Assembly (NCBI GenBank): GCA_000969725.1
Contig: JXSR01S045614.1
Source: Ophiothrix spiculata
Taxonomy: Eukaryota > Echinodermata > Ophiuroidea > Amphilepidida > Ophiotrichidae
DNA length: 49,161 nt
Strand: one strand, 5' to 3'
Below the pieces are notes generated by a model. The model saw only the letters and a program-made list of their open reading frames with translations, was not told the origin of the DNA and did no database searches. This document shows positions 12,601 to 27,600 of this stretch, one piece after another; position 1 is the stretch's first letter; the number at the start of each line of letters is the position of its first letter. The position numbers and the translations under genes were made by a program.

Positions 12601-15600
12601 ATTGCGTGCCATGCGGCCTTAGCAGGAACACTGTTCCCGATTCACAATTTTTAAAAATGCAATGCCCGCGTCCAGGTTGTCACTTCGTGTCAGAAATTTA
12701 ATTGAAATAGTAACTGTATTATTGTTGATGCTTACAACGTTTTCCTGTTGATTTATTTCAGGCATAATACCGACTTAATGATGCATATGGGTTTGAGTCT
12801 GTTAACAGTAGCTTTAGAGACGGGCTCCGAACATATATCACACTTCTCTGCTCTCCTTAGTCTAGTCAAGGACGAAATGTGCAAAAATGTTTTCGCTGTA
12901 AGTATTGGCTTGCTTATTTGTAACTGGGGGGGATTTTTTTTAATGTCATCTTTTCGTTCCTAGATAAGTAACATAGAAAATTTTGCATTTTTATCTTTTC
13001 AGATTTGAGCTTAGGCCAAAGAAAAAAAAAACTCTGTCTCAGCTTCCTGCGTGCATAGGGTTAAAAATTTTACCGCATTTCTTTTTTTTTTTTTTTTGGG
13101 GGTCAGGAGATTTTTTGCTTTTTTATTTTTTTCTTAGATCGAGGGATAAAAAAAAGGGGGGGGGGAAATAGTGACCCAAAAACGTAATAAAAAAAAAAAG
13201 ATTTCCGGGTAGCGCATAGCCTTTTTGACTAAAAAACAAACAAACCGCGTAGCGCTTAGGGTTTTGGGCCTAAGGAAGCTGAGACAGAGTTCTTTTTTTT
13301 TTGGCCAAGAAAGTGTAGATAGGAAATGGGTCTATTTGGCTAAGTTTAGAGAATGCACCACACTGACGTCGAGGGCATCACATCTGGACCGACGTTGCAC
13401 GATCGCAAAGTGACAAGCTCTGTACTCTGGTCACTCGCTACAATTATTGGACTACAACGCATTTCTGCCAAATTGTGCGTACTTGAGCGCTTGACTGGCT
13501 CGATAGCCGCCTTCTCTGTCAAATTTCCAATCAATTGTCAGAGTACAGATATGATATGTATTTAAGGTCTATAATTTGATTTTGTTTTTATTCACAGCTC
13601 CTTCAGAGCGACAAGCTGTCATTATTTGCAGCTTCCCTACGTGTGTGTTTTATGCTGTTTGAATCCATGAGAACACACCTTAAATTCCAACTAGAGATGT
13701 ACCTACACAAGCTGACGGAGATCATCGTGTCGGAATCGCCACGGATATCATACGAGCAGAGAGAAATGGCGCTGGATGCAATAGTACAAGTGAGTGATGG
13801 GCTCTTACCTGCGTCAGGTTTCAAAGTCCATGAGGGAAGTCATTGATAATTATTTTACTCTTCCCGTGAGGGAAAAGTCGGGTATTTGATAACAAAACTT
13901 TAAATCATAGGGGAAAGTCAGGGAATTTCGATTGGCCCAAAAATCAAAAGTGGTCGGACTCATTTTACCTGGTGTGGTTGTAGGATTTAAATAGTAACCC
14001 ATTTTTGTGTTTTTTCTTCAAAATACTTATCATGGAATTTTAAGATTTCTTCAGGGAAAATTCAGGGAAAAATAAGAATTTTTTGTTAAAATTCTGGGAA
14101 TCCTACTTGGGTGGGTAATGTGCTCAAATAATGAAATTAACAAAAACAGCAAATATATTGATAAGAAATCTCAATGTTGAAATGAATGTTTCATGCCCAG
14201 CGTAGTTCAAAATCATGTTTAAATTTCATGTCATTGTCTAGTCTGTTAACAATAAAATTTCATATCTTTCTCCAGTGTTCCTGCTAAGGTTTTTTAGCTT
14301 GCCCCAATTCCACCAATTTTGACAAAGTTGAGGTGATTGTGCCAAAGTCACTAGCTGAGACAGATAGAAAATTGGCTAAATAAAGCAAGAAAATGTATAT
14401 TTCTCACACATTTTTAGAAACACTTTGTACCAATTTTATAAACTCCTTGCAAATGGCGGGCCATACGGCCTTAGCAGGAACACTGTCTTTCTCCATGAAT
14501 GGTCGAATCACTAAATCCTTAAGGCAAATAAAAAAAGGTTTGTCTCAAAGCTGACGCGCGCATTTGTAAAATCAGCAATTTTGAAAAAACAGTAATGCAG
14601 ATATTTTTTTATCTCAAGATTTTTTAAAAAAATATTTTCCCAAAAAAATTGGGAGAAAATTTAATTTTTTTCTCACCCAAAACGAATTCATATTTTAACC
14701 TCGATACATCCAAAATCTTGCGGCAAGCTCATATGAGAAAGATTGCAACTGCAGCTCGTCATCTATTCGTCCTATGCAGAAATTGTGTTCTTGTGTCGAC
14801 ATTGAGAGTGCGTTACTACAACTTTTACTACAGTAAACTACAACGGGCTCGCTTGCTTTTATCATAGACTTTGTGTTGTATTTATTGTGTATTTTGTGAA
14901 GAACAACCCTCCTGCTTGTTGTTGATTTGCTTGCGTGATCGGATACAAATTGTTAAAGAAATGTGCGGTGAACAGAAAAAAATGTAATTTTAGGTGACCG
15001 AATATAGTTTGGAATCTTGAAAAAAAAATGCATTTCGCATTACTTTTCAAATCACTCATCAGCTTTGAGAAAACTTTTTTTTTTGGCCTAAACATTTGCT
15101 GATCATGACAAAAGTTCATCAATATAGCTCCTTTCCTTCTTGGTGATCTTTAAAACATTTGGACACCCCATCGTATTCATAATTATGTAACATAGAGAAT
15201 TTGTACGATTTATTTCTTGAAACCCCAATTAACTAAAAAGTATTATTTAGATTTATATCATATTTGGAATAGTTGAAGATTTGTAAAGATGTTTTTTGAG
15301 ATAATCATCATGAACTAATAATAGTAGTAGTAGCAGTACATAGTAATCTTTATTAATGGTTTTAAACTCATATCAGTTACAAAAACTGGTCTCCCATGAG
15401 ACCCTGACCAGAATAATATATCAATTTAAATACATTTACAAAAAACTATGTAGTGACTTTTTCCATATTTTTCGTTTAGTTATGGCGGATCCCATCACTT
15501 GTAACCGAGCTCTACCTCAATTATGACTGTGACATCTACTGCAGTAATCTGTTTGAAGATCTCACCAAGTTATTATCAAAGGTAAGTTTGTACTCTGGAA

Positions 15601-18600
15601 ATAGATCCAAATATGACATAAACAGCATCCCGAATAGATCAAACATGTCTTTAGTCGTCAATATCCCAGTGAACTTGAGGTTATTCATATTATGGACACA
15701 CAAGTCCTGTTTAGCCGTCCTTTTTAAAAAGTTGATTATTTATTGAGGTGTATTTGGGCCAGGCCTGATTTTGGCTAACTCGAATTCTGACGATAGACAA
15801 TTTTTCTTCAAATTTGAATCGAACATGGTGTAGTAGATCAAGCGGGTTTTTCTGCTCAAACCGTTTGAGGGGTTCATTCCTGATGCTTGAAACCAAGACG
15901 TTCTGCAAGTAAAATCATTTCTAGCATATGCTTTGTTAAACGTTCCTGTAGAATGATTTGAAAATCATGAAAACCATATGAACAAAAACAAAATCTAATC
16001 CTTTTGATGGTTATTTCTAAAAATAAGTATATTTTTGATCAAAATGTTATGGTTTAATTCTGGGGAGGGGTTCATGACATTCTTGTCTTGTATATATGTG
16101 TTATAGTTTTTCTCAGAGTACCTTTTCCCCCGTTCGCGGGTTTTTTCTTGCCAACGCTTGTTGTTAAGCACTTCTGCGTACGGATGCACTTACTTACGCA
16201 CGTATTTGCAGTGCATGATTTGTTGAATTTGATTGTTTACGCTCACGCTGTTGGCGCGTTAAGAGTGGCGTACACGGCACGATCTGAAAGGAAAAACAAC
16301 TCTGAGAAAGAGTATATATATGTTTGCTGAGCCATATGTGATCAGTGGCATGTTTCATTGTAATGAAAATGTGATTGAAATGAAGACATCTATTACTTAT
16401 ATAATTGCTAAAAAAAAGTTGTCTTGCAATTGGCTTTCAAATACAAGGAATTTGAGCATATGCTTATATTTTACGTAACTTTGTATCTATTTTGATTTAT
16501 TCTAAGAAATTTTGATCTGGATTCATACACAATTTTCCCTCGTTCATTTCTGGTCCGTTTCATTTCTGCACCCTTGTTTTGCTTGGAGAAAATGTAAAAT
16601 GACATGCTCATATATATATGCTTCAATGATGATTTTGAATTGTTTCAAAGAATGCTACCCTTGGCTGTTTTTCTGTTGAGCTCTTATGACCAAAATACTC
16701 TGCAAACTTTAATAAATATTTTAAAATTCTTATGTTGAAAAGCTCAGCACTACCTCTTATAAATAAATTTTTCATAATCTACAAGTAAAGAAATCAAAAA
16801 CATTATGTAACTTTTTCCATATTTTTTGTTTAGATATTTTGACATGAATAATTTAGATTTTATATATCGTTATTAAGGCCAAAAAAATAAATTGTTTGTT
16901 TGCCCTCCAGTGGAAAAATTTAAATTTTGTGTTGATCGATCGGTTGATTTTTTTTTTTTTTAACTCTTCACATATATTTTAAAGAATGATGCCATTCCAT
17001 GGATTTTATCATGAATACCAAGCAATGCAGGGCTTAATCAAAGAGTGTGGGTCATTATTTAGAGGAAATATGCATTTTATACTTCTAAATGTGACTTTAT
17101 ACTGCTAAATTTTACATTTTCCATTGAAATTATTTAGTTTTTGTATTTTAGGTTTTTAAAGGGAAAAAAAAACTTAAAATACCCGACCCAGATTTTTTGG
17201 CATTTTAGGGGGGCAAACAAACAATTTTTTTTAGGCCTAACCGAGATAAAATTTCTTGCATTTTTGCCCTTTGTTTGCAGAATGTTTTCCCGGTTTCTGA
17301 TCACCTATATACGAGGAAACAATACCAAGTGAATATCGTTATTGTTATGTTTATTATTTATTAGTGCATATGTGATCCGTCATATCGAAAGGTACCTTAA
17401 GGTCGGCAAAATTAAAATTGATTTTTTGGTCTCATCTGAAAGTTTATATTTTAAGCTTTAAAATGACACCTTGCTTTTGGTTATTGGATGTTCGATTACA
17501 AAGTTACATCCAAATTGGTAAAAGGTATCGAGCTGATTCCAAAAACTAAAGTTCTGAGAAAATCAAGTTTAAAGTTTATGTACTGCTTAAACGTGATTGG
17601 AGAAAGGATTTTTATCTCATTTTTAAAACAGTTGTCTTATGTTTTGGATGTTGGAACCTGATTAATATGATAGAATACACTTCAAAGATAATGTTTCTGA
17701 TGAACTTAGAAATTCGACCTTGGACGTGATTTTTTTACTATGCTCAGCTTCAATGGCCTGTATCTCGTAATTTACTATGCCGGTATTAAGGTACCTTTCG
17801 ATATGACGGGTCACATATTATTTGTCATCGTTTTATGTTATTCATGAGCATTAATTATTCAGTGGCAGTTGTTTAGTGACCTGAAAAGACCTTTTCAAAA
17901 TCTGTCTACAAATTTCCGGAACATATGATCACTTGTGATTTACCAGCAATGCCATACTGTAAACGGGGTTATTTTCGCGAGGGTTTATTTTTTGCGAATT
18001 TTGCGAATCATCATCTAACCGCAAATATAACACCCCGTCAATATATTCATTTTATGTGTAGGTCTATGTAATGAAGCTTAAAAACGCTAATTTAACATGG
18101 GTTAAAAGGTTGTGATTTTCATGTTTCGCGAAAAATTCTGCTTGAGAAAATGTCCCCGTTTACAGTTTGTGAACTCATATCTGTGCAATTTTACAATCAA
18201 AGACTGGTCTTTTAGAGGGGGACTTTCTTTTCATTTTGAGTGTAATAAAAATGAAGAAGAAAAAATCTGTAATTTCCAAACAAACTTAAGACTGAAAGCT
18301 CCTAAGAGTCACTGACAGAAGACGCACAATTTCCATTTGAAATCTGTTTACCTTGTTCAAGTTTACTCGTGCAGTGCCAAGGAGGTTTCACAAAAAAATT
18401 CTTACCAAGTGTCTGGCCAGAAGTTTGGCCCTAATATGGTAAAACTCACTTTAGATAAATCCTTTTACCTTGTAACACATATACTTATCAATTCAACATT
18501 TTTATTTTGTAGATCTACTCATTTAAAAAAATTATATATTTTCCCTCGATGATTAGTATATGTTGTGATCAATATATATGTCACAAGGTAAAAGGATCTG

Positions 18601-21600
18601 AAGTTTGACAGTTTTACCGTATGACGGCCATCTGTAGTTGCTACACTCATGCGTTCGATTTTGTGCACAATTTATGTTGTCCTGAACGTCGCTCTCTAAA
18701 TATTGTTTTTATAAATTGCTTGTTTCTGTTTGAAACTGTTTGAGAGTGTAAAATATATTTTGAAAAGGTCTCTAGACATTAGACAATATGAGTCGTGCTC
18801 TGGCAAAATGAGGGGAAAGTTGCGATTGAAGATTTCGAATAAATGGCTGCTAAAGTAAAATTGTGATGAAAAGATCAAATTTCGTTTTTTGACATAAAGC
18901 GCATTAATTCATAAGTGTTAATCTATACTTCACATTTTGAAGATCAGTTATACATGTACCTGGAAGTGCAATTATTCACTGGTAATTGATCGCGTTTTGC
19001 TATCATTCACTATAGTAATCAGTAACTTTTGCGACAAATTTTTACTGCCAGATTTTGAGTGGACTGCCTTGACTTTCAATCTCTAAGTGAAGATTGTAGA
19101 AAGAAAGTATGACATATTATATAATATCCTTCGAAAGCTGAGATTATAGAGAATTAAAATATGTCATAAACTCAATTTTGAAAATTGTGACTTTTCGCTC
19201 ATTTTGCCAGAGCACCACTCATATACGGTATTGTGTATATTTTGTTTTAGTTCATTTAATATTGAGATCATTAAATTTCCTACGAAGCAAATCTGCATGG
19301 TGCCTATGCAGAGAGCATATGCAACTACCTAATTAATTGTAATATGCACAGTATACACATTGATTGTTAGCTCAATTTAGTGTTCATGTTGAAATACTTT
19401 GTTGAAATACCATTTCAACATGAATTTGAACTTTCATACCATGCACTTTGATACGTGTTTGCTATACACTAGGCCTGGGACTAAAACCTGGGTACCCGCC
19501 CGTCATGAAATTACCCGGGTACAAAATCTGCCTACTGATTACCCGAAATAGACAATAAAATCATAGAATTTTGAACAAAAAAAATGCGTTCAACAATTTA
19601 TGATAAAATCATCATCTGATCGAAGTAAACATGACCACAATCGGCAAAAAATCAAAAATGTTGGTGTAATTGAGACATCATATGGTCGTAGTAGACCCGT
19701 TCTAACAATGTAAATCCTCAATTATCAATACGGTCGGGTACCCGGTTACCCGACCGAAAAAAAAGTCGGGTATCCAGGTAGCAAATTACCCGAAAAGTCC
19801 CAGGCCTACTATACACAGTAGTCGTGTTCATTCATGATTTGAAGGAAATTCATTGATTTCAATAAGGTCAAAAATAAAAAGTAGTTTGCTTGTCCTCAAC
19901 CAACCAACCCTAATTTTGGAAATCAGGAAAAAGCTGTTTTTTCTGTTTACTGTACAAAAGAATACTGACCCTCTTTTTGGAAATTACCAAAAAAAAAGTC
20001 TTTTCTGATTTTTGCATTCTGAAAATGTAGAAAAAATGGATTTTATAGTTTGTGTTGCGAATTTTAGTTTTTACAAGTTTTTGTAATGTAAGTGAATCAT
20101 TCATATTGGCACCAAAATTATCTTATTATTTCATATTCCGAGTCTTGATTAATACACATACATACAGTGGAGTATGCTAGTATATAAAAAAAAAAGAAGA
20201 TGAAGAAAAAAGGGGGGGGGGGAATCCCAAACGACCCACACAATTTCTCAAATTCAGTTGAGAACCAGCAAACGATTTAATGTTTTTGGCCTGATAGTAA
20301 TTTTTGTTTTGTCTGTTATTTCATTGACCAGACATTTTTCCCGCAGCTTTAATAATATAAACCATAGCAAGCTTTGATGCCATATTTTACTAAATTTATA
20401 ACAAAAAATTGTATTTAAATCATGAAGCAGCAGCTGGGAGCACAGGCAAATCCTATAACTGATTCAGTTACTATTAGGCCAAAAAAAATTAATTGTTTGA
20501 TTGGCGTAACATAGAAAAAAAATAGGGTAGGTAGGTCGGATTTTTTTTTTTTTAATAATTTTTTTATTTATTTTGTAAGTCTATGTTTCACATACAAGAA
20601 CACAAAATATATGGCACATATACAAAAACATCTTCACTTTTTCTGTAACACATCTTTTATTTGTCATGAAAGCCATATCTTGGGCTCCCATGATGAATCG
20701 ATTCCCATCACATTTGGGATTTGGAGGTTTTTTACCATGCTCAAAAAAATAAAAAATATCTAGGGTCGGTGGTAAAATTAGGGTCGGTCGGGTTACGCCA
20801 ATCAAACAATTTTTTTTTTAGGCCTTAGTTTTTTTTTTCTATTTCATATGCTTAAGTTATAAAAGCAAGAGAAGGATTAAAACAGAGTTAAACCACACCT
20901 TCCCTGCTAGTTTAATCCGGTCAAAGGTCATTTTTTTAATAGAAAATCTTCAAAAATTAATATCTGCCATATGGATGGTGCCAGATTTATTCTATTTGCA
21001 TAGTTAAAATTCGTCATGTGAGTGCAAGAAAGTCGTATCTGCAATAGCTGCCTTACGTCATAAATTTGGATTGCACACTATGACCTCCAGTCTTGGGTCA
21101 GTGGTTCTTGAAATGGTTTTCAGGTGACGGCGTCACCTAAATTTCAAGAGCCACTGACATCAGACAGTTTGAGGGAATTTTCACATTCTTGTGACAAAGT
21201 GTTAAATAAACATATATAACAGCAATTGCAGATACGACTTTCTTGCACTCACATGACGAATTATACTGAAAAGATTTATGGTACCCTTGATGCTAGAGGT
21301 CAAAGTTCCATGGTCAAATTTTCAAAATGCTCAGATTTACATGAAATTTGGTAGGGATGCAACTAAAATCTCAAGCAACATGCATACAGTCTTAGTAGGT
21401 TAGTAGCTCGCTTTACGGGTTGCATCCAGTCAAATGTCAATTTTGAAAAAATCAAAAATTAATATCTGCCATATAGAAGGTGCCAAATTTTTTCTACTTG
21501 CATAGTTAGATTGATAAATATATAGATTTTTATGGTACCCTTAACCTCAAAGGTCAAAGTTAATAGATCAGAGGTCATTTTTTTAAATGCTCTGATTGAC

Positions 21601-24600
21601 TTGAAATCTGGTAGGGATGTACATGCATGGGTTACTGAGCTATTGGCTCTCAGCTCTGGTTACATACGTGTGTATGTAAAAAAAGTGCGTTAGTGCATAT
21701 CCATGCAGCTGTACTGAGTATTAACACACTCACGGAAAAGTTGACTGTGTATTTTGGCAGCCTTTCCTTGATTCTCATGAGAAGTAATTTATTAAGCCAA
21801 TAGATCCAGGTATAGAAATACTATTGTTTGATGGATTTATTTATGTATGACCTCTTCAATTCTTAGTAGATATCCTTATTTGTCCCCATGTAACTCTGAT
21901 GATGTGGTTTATATTGAGAATCCATAAACACCAAGGCCCGTATTCCAGAAAGGTGTTTAGCTAAACCACGGTTTTATTTCTCGTCAACAGCACGGCTCAA
22001 TGAACTGTTCCACTTGAAAGCTGCAACAGTGGGTATCATTCCTGGACAGTTGATGCTCAGTTAAACAATGGTTTAGCTAAACATCTTTCTGGAATACGGG
22101 CCTTGATGTTCAGTTAAACCATGGTTTAGCTAAACACCTTTCTGGAATACGGGCCCATGTGTTTTGTTTTATTTATGTTTTTTAACATTTGTTTCTGTAC
22201 AATCAATTTTTGTGAATTTCAGTTTGTTTGTTAAGAGTCCTGTCCTGTAGAACAGTGATTTTAGTACATTCTGAAGTAAATAGGGATTTTATCCAAGCAA
22301 AATTCCAACCCTTTGCCCCGGGAGAGGGGTAACTGATATTTGTTTTCGGGTAACCACCCAAGTTCCGCAGGTTCCGAAGGTGACCCTATATGAGACCAAA
22401 AATTTGCAAAAATGGATGAAATGATACCCTATCTGAGACCATAATCTACCATATATGTTCGAATGGATACCCTATCTGAGACCATACCTGTTCAAATGAA
22501 TACCCTATCCGAGACCATGCGCAAATGTGACCAAATACTTATTACAAGAAATCATGTAATTGTACACCATTTGAACACTCTCAAGAAGTGTTACTAGGTA
22601 TTTGAAGTACTTTTATCTGCAATTTAAGGCACCATTGTCATTTTCATTAATTCAATGATTTTTTCTTAGTTTGATACCCTATCAGAGACTTAAAAGCAAA
22701 ATTTAATACCCCATGTGAGACCTGCAGAGTACGATGTCTATTTTGATACCCTATATTGCAAGTCTTGAGACCTGTCCAGGTCTCACCTTTTTGGTAACGC
22801 GGGTGGTTACCCGGTCAGAATACCCTGTTATCCACCCACCCCCTTTGGCCCTTTGTAGCATTCTGAAGGGTCAAGAGTTTATTGTTAGTTAGCGAAGGGT
22901 TCACATCCAACGATGTATTTACAATGCATTTCAAAAGTTGTGAAATCGGACCCAGATTAAGTAGGCTCAAGATGTTTGTTTTGCCACACATTTGGCAAAT
23001 TTATTTCAAACTGCTGATAGCTAGAATTGTTGACCCCTTGTCACCCCTTTCTATAGGCAAAGTTTGATTTTAATGCATTTGTCTTACTCGAGACAGTTGC
23101 ATTATATCCTCACGTAGATATTTTTGATAAAAAGTTCATGACTTGAATTTGCCATTACCTGTTTGTTCAGTTCTGTATTGTTTTACAATCAACTTTTTGT
23201 TAAATCGGTAAAAAAATTCTTAAGCAGTATACCAAAACGTGAAAAATTAGCATTATTTTTGAATTTGCATCCGATTATTATGTTTCGATCAGAAAATAAT
23301 CACTTATAGGCAAAACAATAGTTTATTGGACAATATAAACAAAAATCCATAGTTTGAGCTGCATAACAAATAATGGGGCCCTGCACTCTGGATTTTTGTT
23401 TTCACTGTCCAATAAATTATTATTTAGCCTATAGCTGCATCTGGAGAGCTGCAGCTAGCAGGGATGCAATGTTGCAGGACCCAAAATCAGGCCCCAGTGT
23501 GAATGGGTTAACAAAACAATTGAGATTACGTATGTAGTCTTGCCTGGATGTAGTCTTGCCTAGGTACAGGCTAGTCGTGACCAGTTGCTTGGCACAGTTT
23601 TAAGGACCTGAGCTATATTATTGTTATTGTTTGAATGAATACAACTCTGGTGGTGATATTAAATGCTTAGAGCTTACGTATCCCAAGCTCACAAAAATCT
23701 GCTAATAGCTGCTTAAAAACAGTAAAATTTACTGTATTCACTCACTCATTCATATTACTTTATAAAATATCATAACTTGCAAGCCTTTATTTCAAAAAGC
23801 ATTTAGATTGTGCCTTATTCATGTTACCGGTAGTCATATCAACGTACAATAACACACCAAATTACATTTAAAAATTTTTATAATCATGTTAAATGTATCT
23901 GCCATCTATTATCTGCTTATACCGTAGATTCGGAGAGAAGATACCATACTCTGTATACCGGTCCATGTAATTGCAATGTCAGCCATGTAGCTCAAATCGG
24001 GGGTGTTCTAGTACATTCGCATACATACTAAAGTCTATCTTATAAATAAGCTCCCTGAAAATCGCGTCCAGAATATTCAACGCAATCTACGCAATCTGTG
24101 CGTACGCGTAATTCAGAATTTAAATCACCTGACAAAGCTGACGCATGACGATCGTTATGACTGGTCAATTTTCCCCAGTGACAAGAACTTGGCGTGATGA
24201 TCGCGGGAACAACCTATCACATCCAACTGCGTGAATTGCAGTGTGTCGCGTACGGTGCAGAGTACTACTTGACAACACGCATTAATGAGTAAAAACCCGC
24301 GAAACGGGGAGCTTATTTCTGAGATTGACTTTACCTGTCGATCTCCCGATTTAGGCGGGAGTCTCCCAATTTGAGGTAGATCTTCCGATCCAGTAGCCAT
24401 TTCCCCCGCTTTGAAAAAAACTCCAGCTATCTTCTGCTTTTGAAAAAAATCTTCCGCTTTGAGAAAAAAATCTACCGCGGTGTCCTGCTAGAGTGAATTA
24501 CAGACCATGTACATGCTACACTTGGTTGAGAAGTTGAAAAATAAGATCGTTACTAGAGTCGTCTGTGCGCTTATGGGACTTTGGTTTTGCATGTCAGTTT

Positions 24601-27600
24601 TCTAAAGTTACGTAAAAAAAAATTTGGCTGTACCTTTTGGGCTTCATATGTCAGTTGTTCGTAATCGTTACTCGTAACTTTTAGTCTTCCGCATCAGAAT
24701 TTTGAAATGTTGACAAGTATGCATTCAGTTCCCGTCAAAATCAACATCGGGCACAGATATTTGGTTGCAAGTACAGACAAACCACGGAAATATTACTTCA
24801 CGCCAAAACTGTAAAAAAAAAAATGTGTGAGTGCATGTTCTCACTATTTGCGCATAATGACAAGATGCGATGCATCATCGGCAAAAATCGGAATACCCCC
24901 AATTTGATCCCCAAGCCGGAATAAAAATGGTGCCGACTCTAGTATTTCCACTCTAAATCTATGGCTTATTCTAACCAATGCAATATATTGCTCTCATGTT
25001 CCATCATATTGCCCCCAGGGAGGGGGGGGGGCGCTTGTATTTAAAGGTGGATGTCATGCTTATTTAAGTCTTATTATCATAAACAACGGTTTGGGGCTGA
25101 CTCAAAAAGTCACACCTAAATAGGATTTTGACAGATTTTCCATGTATACTCTACACTAAATTATTTGAAATTAAGCAAAGCGCATAGCTTTATCAAGAAT
25201 ATGATTTTGAAATAGTGAATTTCTGGTAAGTGAAAAGCATAAAACATATGATATAATTGTTTTTTATTTGCCAAAAAAAAACTTCTCTTGATTGATTTTT
25301 GTTGTTATGTACACCCTTAATTTGTGCAGTATATATGCTTTCCCTAAAAAAGTACACTTTCTTAAGTTTATAGTCAAGCATGATCTCAACCATTAAATAC
25401 CGCCCCCCCCCCCCCCCCTTGTGACAAGAAGACGTTGCAACGAGTGTTTATTATACCAACATTAACATGCAATTTTTAACTTTCATTTTTCTCAGAATGC
25501 TTTCCCAGTATCAGGGTCGTTGTACACCACACACCTGCTGTCCTTGGATGCCCTGCTAGCAGTGGTCGACATCATAGAGGCCAACTGTCATCACAGGATC
25601 CTCACCAACATGGCTGAAAAAGCCGAGCGAGACCGCGAGCAGCGAAGCAACGGTTCAGACGCTATCACCATTCACGTTGAGGACGTATCCAAGGATGCGG
25701 TTGCTGCGTCAGAAGACAAGATGTCGGGCAAAGATGATGAAGGGGAAGATGGCAGTACCGCGGAAGAGGAAGCAGGGATGCAGGCTACGCCTCCTACCAC
25801 GGGCTTTGCTATGGCACAGCTATTGTCGGGGACCTCCATGGAAAGGCTGGATAGTCTGGGTGAGACTTATTATCATACATAATATAGATTGAAATTTACA
25901 ATATGACTCTCCAAAAGGTCAAAATTTGTAACAACTAATCCACTGTCTTTAGAATACATAGACAGTTTCAAATTAATCTCTTGGTTATGGATTTCAAACA
26001 AACCTGATGTATTTATTCACCGATAAAAGTCGGTTCCTTGATGGAGTCTTCAATCCAATCCATAAGACACTTTAAGGGGTTTTCTCAGAGATGCAATTAA
26101 TTACGACTGAGGGATAACGATTTTTTTCATAAATAGTAAAAAATCCAAAAAAAATTTGCATTTTGGATGCGCAAATTTAAATGCACACTGAACGTGTGCT
26201 TTACTAATGCGTTTGGTTAATCACGCACTGCATCGCTGCGTAAAATCAGGGATGCCAGTTTTCCTGCAATTGCAGGAATTCCTGCATTTTGAATGATTTT
26301 CAAGTCATTTCCTGCAATTTACCCCAACAGGATTTATTATGCGAGAGTCAATTTTCATTCATTTTCCTGCAAATTCCTGCAAAATTGTTGCTTACCACTG
26401 GCATCCCTGGTAAAATATACATGGGAAATTATGCAGATGCCATCGATAACGCAAAGCGTGTAGCAGATGGCACCAATAATAGGGTTACAAGAAAAATATA
26501 TAACAAGATACATTCAACAATAAAACATTAATGACTATATTTATATATACGTCTATATAAAAATAAATTAAACTGGTACACTAGTATTATTTAAGATATA
26601 AAAATAATACATGTATTATTCCTTCATAGAAGACTATTTAAATTTACCACAAGTGATTTAATTTCATCAAAAGTAGTTTATTGACATCAAATTAGGGTGC
26701 AAGACAAACATTGGACATGAAATGTGCATAAATATCAAGGTTTATGCATACTAATTGTTGATTGCAGGGTATTAACCCTTTGAACCCTGGCTATTCCACG
26801 TGTATCTGTACCACTGACCTGGACCAACCCGAAAGTTAAAAATCAAAATATAACCCTTAAACTTACTTTGATTTTGATTTCCCTTGCTTAACTTATCATT
26901 TTACAGTAGTCTGAATTGTTTCAATAACCAGCATTCACAAAAGAATGTTATTTATGTCGACCAACATAATTGACATTTACGTTGTAGTCTATGGGCGAAG
27001 CCACATTTGCTGAAAATTGTGATCGAATTTTTGAAAATATGAGGAATTTTTCACCTCTTTCTAGTAAATAAGACCAAATGACCCATCAACCATGGGTTAA
27101 AAGTTTAATTGATGTCTTCCAATATAAATAAGACTATTGAAAATTGAAAATTGTAACTACCCATGCTTGTTGACAGACACATCAAGTTTCTGCCATGTGA
27201 CTTGAAAGCTGGTAAACCGGCTCATCGGGTATACGGTACATGTACACGTGAAAAGGTTTAATATTGAGTAATGACGTGCTTTTTAAGATTTGTTTAGAAG
27301 GAAGCCAGGGAAACCGAACTGCATTGGAGCTACAATAATGATTTGCCTTGCCTTGCAGTTGATAACCTGGGTAATTACCACAGGGGGGGTACTCAAGTTT
27401 GGTTTTGGTAGGGGTTGGCCGCTGGGAAATTTGAAGTACCACCCATGCATATGCCAATTTCAAGAAAAAGGGACCCATCCATATAGCAAATTCCCCAAAA
27501 AGTTATGCAAAAATTGAAATTTTCTCCGAATATTTACTCTAATTTGGCACAAATTTCTTGATTTTTGTTTGAAATTTAGAAAAAAAATATAAAATTTGCA

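Noticed and set aside
25403..25420. Long C run as a regulatory or quadruplex site
   Set aside because: Homopolymers of this kind occur repeatedly near MITE-like repeats here and their length is unreliable in assemblies; no further support.
25677..25892. Second + strand frame (71 codons) inside exon j
   Set aside because: Overlaps exon j in another frame; exon j is fixed by GBF1 similarity and phase.
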